From NCBI GenBank assembly GCA_034717985.1, contig JAYEMH010000036.1, forward strand, positions 2,645 to 24,482: a stretch of 21,838 nucleotides of DNA, in the 5' to 3' direction. Origin of the DNA: JAYEMH01 sp034717985 [NCBI: Candidatus Ratteibacteria bacterium]. Its GTDB lineage: Bacteria > CAZDME01 > JAYEMH01. A program made the translations under genes and the position numbers. This document shows, piece by piece, positions 16,009 to 21,838 of the stretch. How positions within the stretch are numbered: the first letter of the stretch is position 1; the number at the start of each line of letters is the position of its first letter. The notes below the pieces were generated by a model. It worked only from the letters and a program-made list of their open reading frames with translations. It did no database searches and was not told where the DNA came from.

Positions 16009-16764
16009 TCAATATTTCACCCGAATTAAATATAATCCATGGGCAGGAACCGGCGGAGGAGACTGCCGGCGATCATGTGTTTGTAAAATTACTCCGGCCT
16101 CTTTGGGATTGATTTGCCCCCGGCCGACGGCTAACAGCAGGCCGACTAAATTTCTAACCATCCGGTACAGAAAGGCATTAGCCGTTAGTTCAATTATCAA
16201 AGCCCGGGCACTACCCGGATTAAGATAAATCCAGTTTATTTTCATTCTCTGGAGAGTGACAAAGGCGTCTTTTCGGCTGCTTCCCCGATTCTGAAAAGAA
16301 CTGAAATCATGCCGGCCCAAAAAGTATCCGGATGCTTCTTCCATCCTGGACAAATCGAGCTTCCGGGGATAAAAATACGCTTCGTTTTTTAAAAACGGAG
16401 ATTTTTTTTGAACTACGATATACCGGTAAACTTTGCTTTTGGCGGAAAAACGGCTGTGAAAGCGAGAACCGGTATAACTTATCCTTCTAATTCGGATATC
16501 CCCAGGTAGATGAAAATTTAAGGCTTCCCTGATTTTTTCTCTGGCTAATTTGGTCTCGGAAAAGAAATTTGCCACCTGTCCCAGAGCATGCACCCCGGTA
16601 TCGGTCCGTCCGGATCCAATCAGATTTATCCTTTTGCCAAAAATATTTTTCAAGGCTTTTTCTATCTCACCCTGAACGGTCCCGGCATTTTTTTGTTTCT
16701 GCCAGCCGGCATAATTTGTCCCTTTATATTCAATAACCAGTTTAAAATTAGGTATGATATACAC
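16009..16764 (-). CDS. truA: tRNA pseudouridine(38-40) synthase TruA
   Basis: TruA makes pseudouridine at positions 38-40 of the tRNA anticodon stem-loop. The 251 residues contain IEYKGTNYAGWQ (11-22), the catalytic GSGRTDTGVHALGQVA with D55, the RFHSRFSAKSKVYRY segment, YFLGRHDFSSF and the C-terminal FLYRMVRNLVG; length is normal. The start is a GTG at 16764. AGGGG lies only one base before it, unusually close, and there is no other start before the conserved region, so initiation here is uncertain by a few codons. It is separated from asd by a 240-nt repeat-rich gap, and I see no terminator between it and the rRNA promoter 73 nt downstream. Confidence 0.95.
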   Translation of the reverse strand: MYIIPNFKLVIEYKGTNYAGWQKQKNAGTVQGEIEKALKNIFGKRINLIGSGRTDTGVHALGQVANFFSETKLAREKIREALNFHLPGDIRIRRISYTGSRFHSRFSAKSKVYRYIVVQKKSPFLKNEAYFYPRKLDLSRMEEASGYFLGRHDFSSFQNRGSSRKDAFVTLQRMKINWIYLNPGSARALIIELTANAFLYRMVRNLVGLLLAVGRGQINPKEAGVILQTHDRRQSPPPVPAHGLYLIRVKY

Positions 16765-16780
16765 CCCTATTAAATAGAAT

Positions 16781-16985
16781 AATCAATAACCAAATTGCAA
16801 TAATCAAATTCGAATAACCAAAAGATACAATAAAATCAGTAATAACCTAATAGGTTTGGTTATTGATTAGACCCTTCCTTTAAAAGGAACAGGAAGGTCT
16901 ATCCTTTAGGATTATTGGTGTTTGGAATTTATTTGATGTTTGCCTGCCTGACGGTAGGCAGGGAATTTGGTGATTGGTGTTTTTT
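16781..16985. repeat. Composite of inverted repeats between asd and truA
   Basis: Perfect 14-bp arms AATCAATAACCAAA (16781-16794) and their complement (16855-16868); then an imperfect hairpin of AGACC-TTCCT/AGGAAGGTCT type (about 16868-16902) with TTCCTTTAAAAGGAA inside; then CCTGCCT-GACGGT-AGGCAGG (16943-16962). The remainder is built of TTTGG/ATTTG words. There is no coding sequence in this 244-nt gap. The last hairpin looks like a REP-type element. Confidence 0.8.
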
Positions 16986-17008
16986 GACAAGTCATTAAAG
17001 AACAGCTT

Positions 17009-18022
17009 CTATTTTATCAGCTCTTCGGCTATCTGAATAGCGTTTAAAGCCGCTCCTTTGCGGAGATTATCGGAGACAATTAATAAATTAATGCCGTTAG
17101 GGATGGATTCGTCTTCACGGATTCTACCGACAAAAACATCATCTTTGCCGGCCGCCTTTATCGGCATCGGGTATTCTAATAAACTCAAATCATCACAAAC
17201 TGTTACTCCCGGAGACTCCTTAAGAATTTCTTTGGTTTTTTCGGCACTAAGTTTATCCCGGCTTTCAATATTCACTACTTCAGTATGACCAACTAATACA
17301 GGCACCCGGACGGTAGTCGCGGTAATGGCTAATGAATCATCCTCTATGATTTTTCTTGTTTCATTAACCATCTTCATCTCTTCCTTGGAGTAAGCATTTT
17401 CTAAAAATACATCTATCTGCGGGATAAGATTAAAGGCAATTTGATAGGGTAGGGCTTTGTCCGCCACCTCTACCCGAGGTTTTTTATTCTGGATACCCTT
17501 CTCTGTTTCTCTCCATAATTGGTCCACCGCTTCTTTGCCCCAGCCGGAAACTGATTGATAGGTTGAAACGACAATTCTTTTAATCCGGCCATAATCAGCG
17601 AGCGGTTTTAAGACCACTACCAGCTGGATAGTAGAACAGTTAGGATTGGCAATAATGCCTTGATGGGATTTCACGGCATGTAAATTTACTTCCGGGACAA
17701 TCAGAGGGATATCCTTATCCATTCTAAAGGCACTGCTATTGTCAATAACTACCGCTCCCGCTCTAACGGCTAAAGGAGCAAATTTCCTGCTGATAGAGGC
17801 ACCGGCAGAGAAAAAAGCAATATCAATTCCCGTAAAGGAATCTTCTTTTAATTCTTCGACCGCTATATCTTTGCCGGCAAACTTCAGGTTTTTCCCTTTG
17901 GAACGATCAGAAGCTAAAAGACGCAGACCGGCAACAGGGAATTTTCTCTCCTGGAGAATTTTTCTCATCTCAATGCCCACCATTCCGGTGGCACCGACAA
18001 TGGCAACCTTGCATTTTTTCAT
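17009..18022 (-). CDS. asd: Aspartate-semialdehyde dehydrogenase
   Basis: Asd reduces aspartyl phosphate to aspartate semialdehyde, the branch point to lysine/diaminopimelate, threonine and methionine. In 337 residues it shows the NADP-binding GATGMVG (10-16), the catalytic Cys in NPNCST (C129), VSTYQSVSGWG, and the active-site His in VGHTEVV (H246). The ATG shares one base with the TGA of the preceding leuB-like gene (TGATG at 18020-18024), so the two are translationally coupled. Pairing with leucine genes instead of lysC or dapA is a little unusual but fits a general amino-acid operon. Confidence 0.97.
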   Translation of the reverse strand: MKKCKVAIVGATGMVGIEMRKILQERKFPVAGLRLLASDRSKGKNLKFAGKDIAVEELKEDSFTGIDIAFFSAGASISRKFAPLAVRAGAVVIDNSSAFRMDKDIPLIVPEVNLHAVKSHQGIIANPNCSTIQLVVVLKPLADYGRIKRIVVSTYQSVSGWGKEAVDQLWRETEKGIQNKKPRVEVADKALPYQIAFNLIPQIDVFLENAYSKEEMKMVNETRKIIEDDSLAITATTVRVPVLVGHTEVVNIESRDKLSAEKTKEILKESPGVTVCDDLSLLEYPMPIKAAGKDDVFVGRIREDESIPNGINLLIVSDNLRKGAALNAIQIAEELIK

Positions 18023-19089
18023 CAGCTCAACTCTTCCTTCACAAATTTTACTACCAAATCTCCCGCCTGACTGGTACTTAAACCCATTTTCCCGGCCCCT
18101 AAGTCTTTGATATGTCCTTCAGAAAGCGTCCGGATAACGGCCTTCTCAATAACTGCCGCCGCTTTTTTCTCACCTAAAACATCCATCATCATCGCTCCGG
18201 CGGCAATAGTAGCTAAAGGATTAATAACGTTTTTGCCGGTATATTTAGGCGCCGAACCATGAATTGGTTCAAACATGGATATCCCTTCAGGATTAATATT
18301 TCCGCCGGCGGCAATTCCCATCCCACCCTGAATCACTGCCCCTAAATCGGTAATAATGTCGCCAAACATATTGCAGGTAACAATGCAATCAAACCATTCA
18401 GGATTTTTTACCATCCACATACAAGTGGCATCAACAAAAGCATAATCCCTCTCTATATCGGGATACTCCCGGCCGACTTCTTCAAATACCCGGCGCCAGA
18501 GATCATGGGCATAAGTTAAAACATTGGCTTTATCACAAAGAGTAAGTTTCTTTTTTTTATTCCGTTTGCGGGTATATTCAAAAGCGTAACGGATGGTCCT
18601 TTCAACGCCTTTCCTTGTATTTATATCCTCCTGAATACCTATTTCATCAGCCGTTCCTTTTTTAAATACCCCGCCAATACCGCAATAAGCCCCTTCGGTA
18701 TTCTCCCTCACCACCACAAAATCAATATCTTCCGGACCTTTGTCTTTGAGGGGCGTCCAAACACCGGGATAAAGTTTTATCGGACGAAGATTAATATACT
18801 GGTCTAAAGCAAAGCGAAGCTTAAGAAGCAGACCCTGCTCTAAAATACCCGGCTTAACCTCGGGATGCCCCACCGCACCGAGATAAATAGCATCCATCTC
18901 TTTTAACTCAGAGAGAACATCTTCCGGCAGTATTTCGCCGCTCTTTAAATAACGTTCACCGCCTAAATCGTAATTAACAAATTCGTATTTAATGCCTAAT
19001 CGGACGCCCGCCGCCTTTATTACCTTGATCCCTTCTTGAATAATTTCCGGGCCAATACCGTCTCCAGGAATTACCGCAATTTTATGCAC
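18022..19089 (-). CDS. leuB: Beta-decarboxylating dehydrogenase, probably 3-isopropylmalate dehydrogenase
   Basis: NAD-dependent oxidative decarboxylation of 3-isopropylmalate is the third leucine-specific step. The 355-residue protein has [10 protein letters not shown] (7-16), [13 protein letters not shown] with Y136, CDKANVL with K187, and metal-binding aspartates D220, D244 and D248, all expected for the family. The substrate region reads [17 protein letters not shown] (87-103). From memory this is closer to tartrate/D-malate dehydrogenases (DmlA/TtuC: FRREFDQYVN-type) than to E. coli LeuB. Context with leuC and leuD still favours isopropylmalate. The start is GTG at 19089 with GGGAGG 6 nt upstream. 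It lies 255 nt after leuD, across a repeat-filled gap, and overlaps asd by 1 nt. Confidence 0.85.
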   Translation of the reverse strand: MHKIAVIPGDGIGPEIIQEGIKVIKAAGVRLGIKYEFVNYDLGGERYLKSGEILPEDVLSELKEMDAIYLGAVGHPEVKPGILEQGLLLKLRFALDQYINLRPIKLYPGVWTPLKDKGPEDIDFVVVRENTEGAYCGIGGVFKKGTADEIGIQEDINTRKGVERTIRYAFEYTRKRNKKKKLTLCDKANVLTYAHDLWRRVFEEVGREYPDIERDYAFVDATCMWMVKNPEWFDCIVTCNMFGDIITDLGAVIQGGMGIAAGGNINPEGISMFEPIHGSAPKYTGKNVINPLATIAAGAMMMDVLGEKKAAAVIEKAVIRTLSEGHIKDLGAGKMGLSTSQAGDLVVKFVKEELS

Positions 19090-19134
19090 TTCGTCCCTCC
19101 CCGTAAAAATTTTACCATTTTCATTAACCCGCAG

Positions 19135-19154
19135 GGGTCAGACATGTCTGACCC
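19135..19154. repeat. Perfect 20-bp palindrome centred on CATG (type 1)
   Basis: GGGTCAGACA followed by its exact reverse complement. It lies in the leuD-leuB gap, about 50 nt from another perfect 20-bp palindrome of the same design. It looks like a REP-type intergenic element rather than an operator; on the transcript it would form a strong hairpin without a following T run. Confidence 0.9.
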
Positions 19155-19201
19155 TTTGCCTTATCATTAATTTTATATGGATTTATTTAATTTATATTAG
19201 A

Positions 19202-19221
19202 GGGACGGGCATGCCCGTCCC
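19202..19221. repeat. Perfect 20-bp palindrome centred on CATG (type 2)
   Basis: GGGACGGGCA followed by its exact reverse complement. It has the same length and the same central CATG as the palindrome at 19135, with a different stem, in the same gap. Confidence 0.9.
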
Positions 19222-19244
19222 CTACAAGATTTCGGTTTGATTTT

Positions 19245-19395
19245 GTCTCTTCCCCTGTGTTCATCTATGTTCACCTGTGGTTATTTTTATTTCCTTTTTC
19301 TTTCCCCTTTATCTTTTTTTATTTTTCTCTGTGTGCTCTGTGGTTTATTTTTTTCTTTTTGTTTTTTTCCTGTGGTTGCTGTGGTTGCTTTTCGC
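19245..19395. repeat. CTGTG(G)TT-word repeat tract running into leuD
   Basis: Words such as CTGTGTTCATCTATGTTCACC, CTGTGTGCTCTGTGGTT and TGTGGTTGCTGTGGTTGCTT (plus strand) alternate with T-rich stretches. Related words occur at 1590-1610 and 20476-20580. The tract overlaps the last 17 or so codons of leuD. Confidence 0.7.
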
Positions 19396-19872
19396 CATTT
19401 CCATTAAACCGCCGGCACTAATAATTTTCTCTAAAAACCGGGGGAAATGAGAAAATCGATAGTTTTGTTTCCGGGTCAAATTTTTTATCATCCCTTCGGC
19501 TAAATTGATTTCAACCGAATCTCCGTTTCGGATTCCTGAAGAGGCCTCTTCACTATCAATAATCGCCAGGCCGATATTTATCGCATTTCGAAAAAATATC
19601 CGGGCAAAACTTTTAGCGATAACACAAGATATCCCGGCCGCCTTAATAGAACGCGGAGCGTGCTCACGGGAAGAACCGCAGCCGAAATTTTCACCGGCAA
19701 CTATAATATCGCCTTTTTTGACCCGCCGGATAAAATTTTCATCCAGTCCGGAAAGACAGTGCCGGGCTAATTCTTTGTCTTGATGCACATTAAGAAATCG
19801 GGCGGGAATAATTTCATCGGTATTGATATTGCGGCCGAATTTATGCGCCCGGCCTTTAAGGAGCTTCTTCAT
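19345..19872 (-). CDS. leuD: 3-isopropylmalate dehydratase, small subunit
   Basis: With LeuC it isomerises 2-isopropylmalate to 3-isopropylmalate; archaeal-type small subunits of the same family also serve as homoaconitase. The product has 175 residues with NINTDEIIPARFL (15-27) and the signature GENFGCGSSREHAP (60-73). The chosen ATG at 19872 gives the family N-terminus MKKLLKGRAHKFG and has AAGG 5 nt and AGGAGAG about 12 nt upstream; the open frame reaches 19923 but adds an unlikely leader. It overlaps the preceding small gene by 17 nt. The C-terminus is odd: after GGLMEMA it adds KSNHSNHRKKTKRKK, read straight from the intergenic CTGTGGTTG repeat, about 13-15 residues longer than usual. 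Confidence 0.94.
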   Translation of the reverse strand: MKKLLKGRAHKFGRNINTDEIIPARFLNVHQDKELARHCLSGLDENFIRRVKKGDIIVAGENFGCGSSREHAPRSIKAAGISCVIAKSFARIFFRNAINIGLAIIDSEEASSGIRNGDSVEINLAEGMIKNLTRKQNYRFSHFPRFLEKIISAGGLMEMAKSNHSNHRKKTKRKK

Positions 19873-20146
19873 TATTACCTTGCTCTCTCCTGACAATTTC
19901 TTCTTCCTGGGGTAATATGACAATTACAAAATTCCGGTTAAGCATTAAAATTTCCATTTTTTGAATCTCTTTTCCATCAGCTAAAGAACGCACTACAGCC
20001 TCTGTTATAGGGATAAACCTTCTATCGACGTTAATATAATCAGAAAGCCGGCCACCTTTAGGCAAATAGGCAATTCCTTCTATAATGAAGTTTTCGGTAT
20101 AAATGCGCACCGCCATTCTGTCTTTGGGAATTACATGTGGAGTCAT
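19856..20146 (-). CDS. Small conserved-looking protein of unknown function, second of a tandem pair
   Basis: A 96-residue protein that I cannot assign firmly; the pattern reminds me of the uncharacterised DUF6812 type, from memory only. It shares a layout with the product of 20152-20433: a strand-rich core MAVRIYTENFIIEGIAYLP, then KGGRLSDYINVDRRFIPITEA, and a closing MLNRNFVIVILPQEE. There is no signal peptide or membrane segment. The start is the ATG at 20146 with AAGGGG 8 nt upstream and 5 nt after the previous stop; a GTG at 20155 overlapping that stop is the alternative but leaves no room for the binding site. Its 3' end overlaps leuD by 17 nt. The tight packing suggests co-expression with the isopropylmalate dehydratase subunits. 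Confidence 0.8.
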   Translation of the reverse strand: MTPHVIPKDRMAVRIYTENFIIEGIAYLPKGGRLSDYINVDRRFIPITEAVVRSLADGKEIQKMEILMLNRNFVIVILPQEEEIVRREQGNNEEAP

Positions 20147-20151
20147 AAATA

Positions 20152-20433
20152 TCACCCCTTAATGGTTTTTTGGTACTGCGGCTCTAAAGGCTGGGTCTCA
20201 TCCCGGGGAAAAATACCCTTAATCAGTTCGCGATTCAAAACAATGAATCCAATGCGATAAAGCAAGTGATTGTCCCGGTGAAGAAAAACCCGGGCTTCAG
20301 TCATCACCATTGATGTTTTGGGAATATTAAAAAAATCAGAAATTCTCCCTCCTGGCGGGAGATGAATCTTTCCTTCAATGCGAAAATTATCTAAAATTGC
20401 CACCGCTTCTCTTTCTTCTCGTTCTATCTTCAT
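20152..20433 (-). CDS. Small conserved-looking protein of unknown function, first of a tandem pair
   Basis: A 93-residue protein paralogous to its downstream neighbour: AVAILDNFRIEGKIHLPPGGRISDFFNIP aligns with the matching block there (AV.I...F.IEG...LP.GGR.SD..N), and VLNRELIKGIFPRDE with LNRNFVIVILPQEE. The fold is probably a small beta barrel; a shared G-G-R-[IL]-S-D motif is the most conserved part. It is soluble, with no known catalytic residues. The ATG has GGGGGG directly upstream. It follows leuC after 171 nt of repeat and starts a closely packed run with the second paralogue and leuD. The function is unknown; resemblance to DUF6812 is from memory. Confidence 0.8.
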   Translation of the reverse strand: MKIEREEREAVAILDNFRIEGKIHLPPGGRISDFFNIPKTSMVMTEARVFLHRDNHLLYRIGFIVLNRELIKGIFPRDETQPLEPQYQKTIKG

Positions 20434-20475
20434 TTCCCCCCCGTACTACTCTGTCAAATAAATAAAGGTTGTATT

Positions 20476-20580
20476 ACACAGATGAGCACAGATGAGAAAA
20501 AACAGATAATCGCAGATATTTGCGGCGACATCTGTGGTCATCCTGCATCTTTTAATCTGTGCTAATCTGTGCTTTAATCA
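20476..20580. repeat. Inverted repeat of CACAGAT/ATCTGTG words between leuC and the small gene pair
   Basis: ACACAGATGAGCACAGATGA (about 20476-20496) is an imperfect complement of TAATCTGTGCTAATCTGTGC (about 20553-20573). Inside, ACAGAT...ATCTGT forms a second layer. The 171-nt gap between leuC and the next gene holds nothing else that I recognise. Confidence 0.8.
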
Positions 20581-20604
20581 TATCTTTATTTTGTTTACAA
20601 ACTA

Positions 20605-21838
20605 TCATAAATCATCCGGTCCGGTAATGCGTCCGGCCAGGGCACTGGCCGCCGCCACCGCCGGTCCTGATAGAAACACTTTACTCCGAAGGTCTCCCAT
20701 CCGGCCGACAAAATTACGGTTGGTAGTGGATAAAGCCTTTTCCCCTTGAGCCAACACACCCAGATGTCCACCCAGGCAGGGCCCGCAGCTTGGCGTAGAA
20801 ACCACTGCTCCGGATTTCAGGAAAACCTCTATTAATCCTTCTTTCAGCGCTTCTAAATAAATCTTTTGCGTTGCCGGTATTATAATTGTTCGAACGGTTG
20901 ATTTTACTTTTTTCCCGGCCAGTATTTTAGCGGCAACTCTTAAATCAGATATTCGGCCATTGGTGCAAGAGCCTATGACTACCTGATCAATAGAAACCCG
21001 GCCTACCTTATTGATCGGTCTGGTATTAGAAGGGAGGCTGGGAAAAGCTACTTGCAAATCAATATCACCCGCCGCGAATTCAAATCTTTTTTTGTATCCG
21101 GCTTTCTTATCGCTTTGGTAAATCTTACGTTTTTTTCCTCTCTTCTGCGGCACCCCCGACAGATAACGTTTCGTCAGCCTATCCGGGGCAATAATACCAC
21201 TTTTAGCCCCGGCTTCAATGGCCATATTACAAATGGTAAAACGGCCATCGATGCCTATTTTTTCTATTACCTCTCCGCTAAATTCCATGGCCGCATAATG
21301 AGCTCCATTAACACCAATTTTTCCAATTGTGTAAAGAATTATATCCTTGCCGCCCGCCCATCTTTTCAATTTCCCTTTATAAACAAATTTAATGGATGGG
21401 GGAACCCGCAGCCAGATTCTCCCGGTAATAAAAGCATAAGCTAAATCGGTGCTGCCTACGCCGCTGGCAAAGGCGCCCAGGGCGCCATAGGTACAGGTAT
21501 GGGAATCGGCGCCGATGATTAAATCCCCGGGAGAAACCAAACCCTGTTCCGGAAGAAGGGCATGTTCAATCCCCATCTCCCCAACCTTAAAAAAATATTT
21601 TATTTTCTGCTTTCTGGCAAAATCTTTAAGAATTTTTACCTGAGCGGCTGATTTGACATCCTTGCTGGGGGTGAAATGATCCGGAACAAGGGCAATCTTT
21701 CCGGAATTGAAAACCTTCCCGGATTTTGTCCTGTTAAACTCCTCGATTGCCAGCGGGGCGGTAATATCATTTCCCAGGGCTAAATCAATTCGGGCCTGAA
21801 TAAATTCACCCGGGATAACCTTTTTTCGCCCGGAGTGA
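20605..21838 (-). CDS. leuC: 3-isopropylmalate dehydratase, large subunit (5' end outside the window)
   Basis: The aconitase-family large subunit of isopropylmalate isomerase, carrying a 4Fe-4S cluster. The frame is open to the window edge, so the gene lacks roughly the first 15-20 codons; 410 residues are present. Visible motifs: VIPGEFIQARIDLALGNDIT near the truncated start, KIALVPDHFTPSKD, MGIEHALLPEQGLV, IIGADSHTCTYGALGAFASG, the cluster cysteines in VIGSCTNGR and PSCGPCLGG, and FVGRMGD near the end. It belongs to the shorter (about 420-residue) type found in archaea and many anaerobes, which includes both LeuC and homoaconitase; leuB and leuD nearby favour leucine synthesis. Reading from an internal ATG at 21576 would cut off conserved sequence. 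Confidence 0.95.
   Translation of the reverse strand, partial: HSGRKKVIPGEFIQARIDLALGNDITAPLAIEEFNRTKSGKVFNSGKIALVPDHFTPSKDVKSAAQVKILKDFARKQKIKYFFKVGEMGIEHALLPEQGLVSPGDLIIGADSHTCTYGALGAFASGVGSTDLAYAFITGRIWLRVPPSIKFVYKGKLKRWAGGKDIILYTIGKIGVNGAHYAAMEFSGEVIEKIGIDGRFTICNMAIEAGAKSGIIAPDRLTKRYLSGVPQKRGKKRKIYQSDKKAGYKKRFEFAAGDIDLQVAFPSLPSNTRPINKVGRVSIDQVVIGSCTNGRISDLRVAAKILAGKKVKSTVRTIIIPATQKIYLEALKEGLIEVFLKSGAVVSTPSCGPCLGGHLGVLAQGEKALSTTNRNFVGRMGDLRSKVFLSGPAVAAASALAGRITGPDDL

Noticed and set aside
19090-19344. Riboswitch or T-box leader before leuB
   Set aside because: Only palindromes and CTGTG-word repeats are visible; no T-box sequence (TGGNACCGCG) or known riboswitch core.

Overview
This is a bacterial chromosomal window in which almost everything lies on the minus strand; only two tRNA genes are on the plus strand. 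The best guess is an uncultured didermic bacterium of the Omnitrophota/PVC neighbourhood. The reasons are two outer-membrane proteins whose N-terminal, central and C-terminal motifs match what I remember of the Chlamydia major outer-membrane protein (MOMP), an intact anti-Shine-Dalgarno sequence at the 16S 3' end, and short repetitive words filling the intergenic gaps. The phylum call is inference; the full-length 16S and 23S genes here would settle it.

Layout from left to right (transcription mostly right to left). 1-1700: hrcA-grpE, the start of a class I heat-shock operon with a textbook CIRCE operator; dnaK/dnaJ would lie beyond the left edge. 1711-2640: MOMP-like gene 1 with a perfect consensus promoter and its own terminator. 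2645-3805: an AsmA-like envelope protein. 3819-4481: plus-strand tRNA-Ala(GGC) and tRNA-Leu(CAA), with a small unknown gene running against them. 4612-8727: an apparent operon of pyruvate kinase, a PilZ-transmembrane-coiled-coil-alpha/alpha-toroid fusion, and a secreted jelly-roll (carbohydrate-binding-like) protein. 8741-9680: MOMP-like gene 2, a duplicate of the whole unit including the terminator. 9687-10355: comF. 10583-15965: a complete rRNA operon (16S, tRNA-Ile, tRNA-Ala, 23S, 5S) with promoter, boxA-like motifs, processing stem and terminator. 16009-21838: truA, asd, leuB-like, leuD, two small paralogous unknown genes and leuC (5' end cut off), a leucine and aspartate-family biosynthesis cluster leading towards the rRNA operon.

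How it fits together: the right third makes branched-chain and aspartate-family amino acids and then feeds into translation genes (truA, rRNA). The middle couples central metabolism (pyk) to a possible c-di-GMP-responsive envelope glycan module. The two MOMP-like barrels, driven by perfect promoters, are probably the dominant porins. HrcA/CIRCE controls the chaperones.

The most unusual signals are: (i) short perfect or near-perfect tandem repeats, of different sequence and unit length (9, 11, 13, 15 bp), abutting the -35 box of four strong promoters; (ii) half-sized duplicated Chlamydia-MOMP-like barrels; (iii) the PilZ-toroid fusion with its overlapping secreted partner; (iv) a tRNA-Ala(GGC) with C instead of U at position 33; (v) two unknown paralogues translationally packed inside the leu operon; and (vi) intergenic repeat words that seem to have extended the leuD coding sequence.
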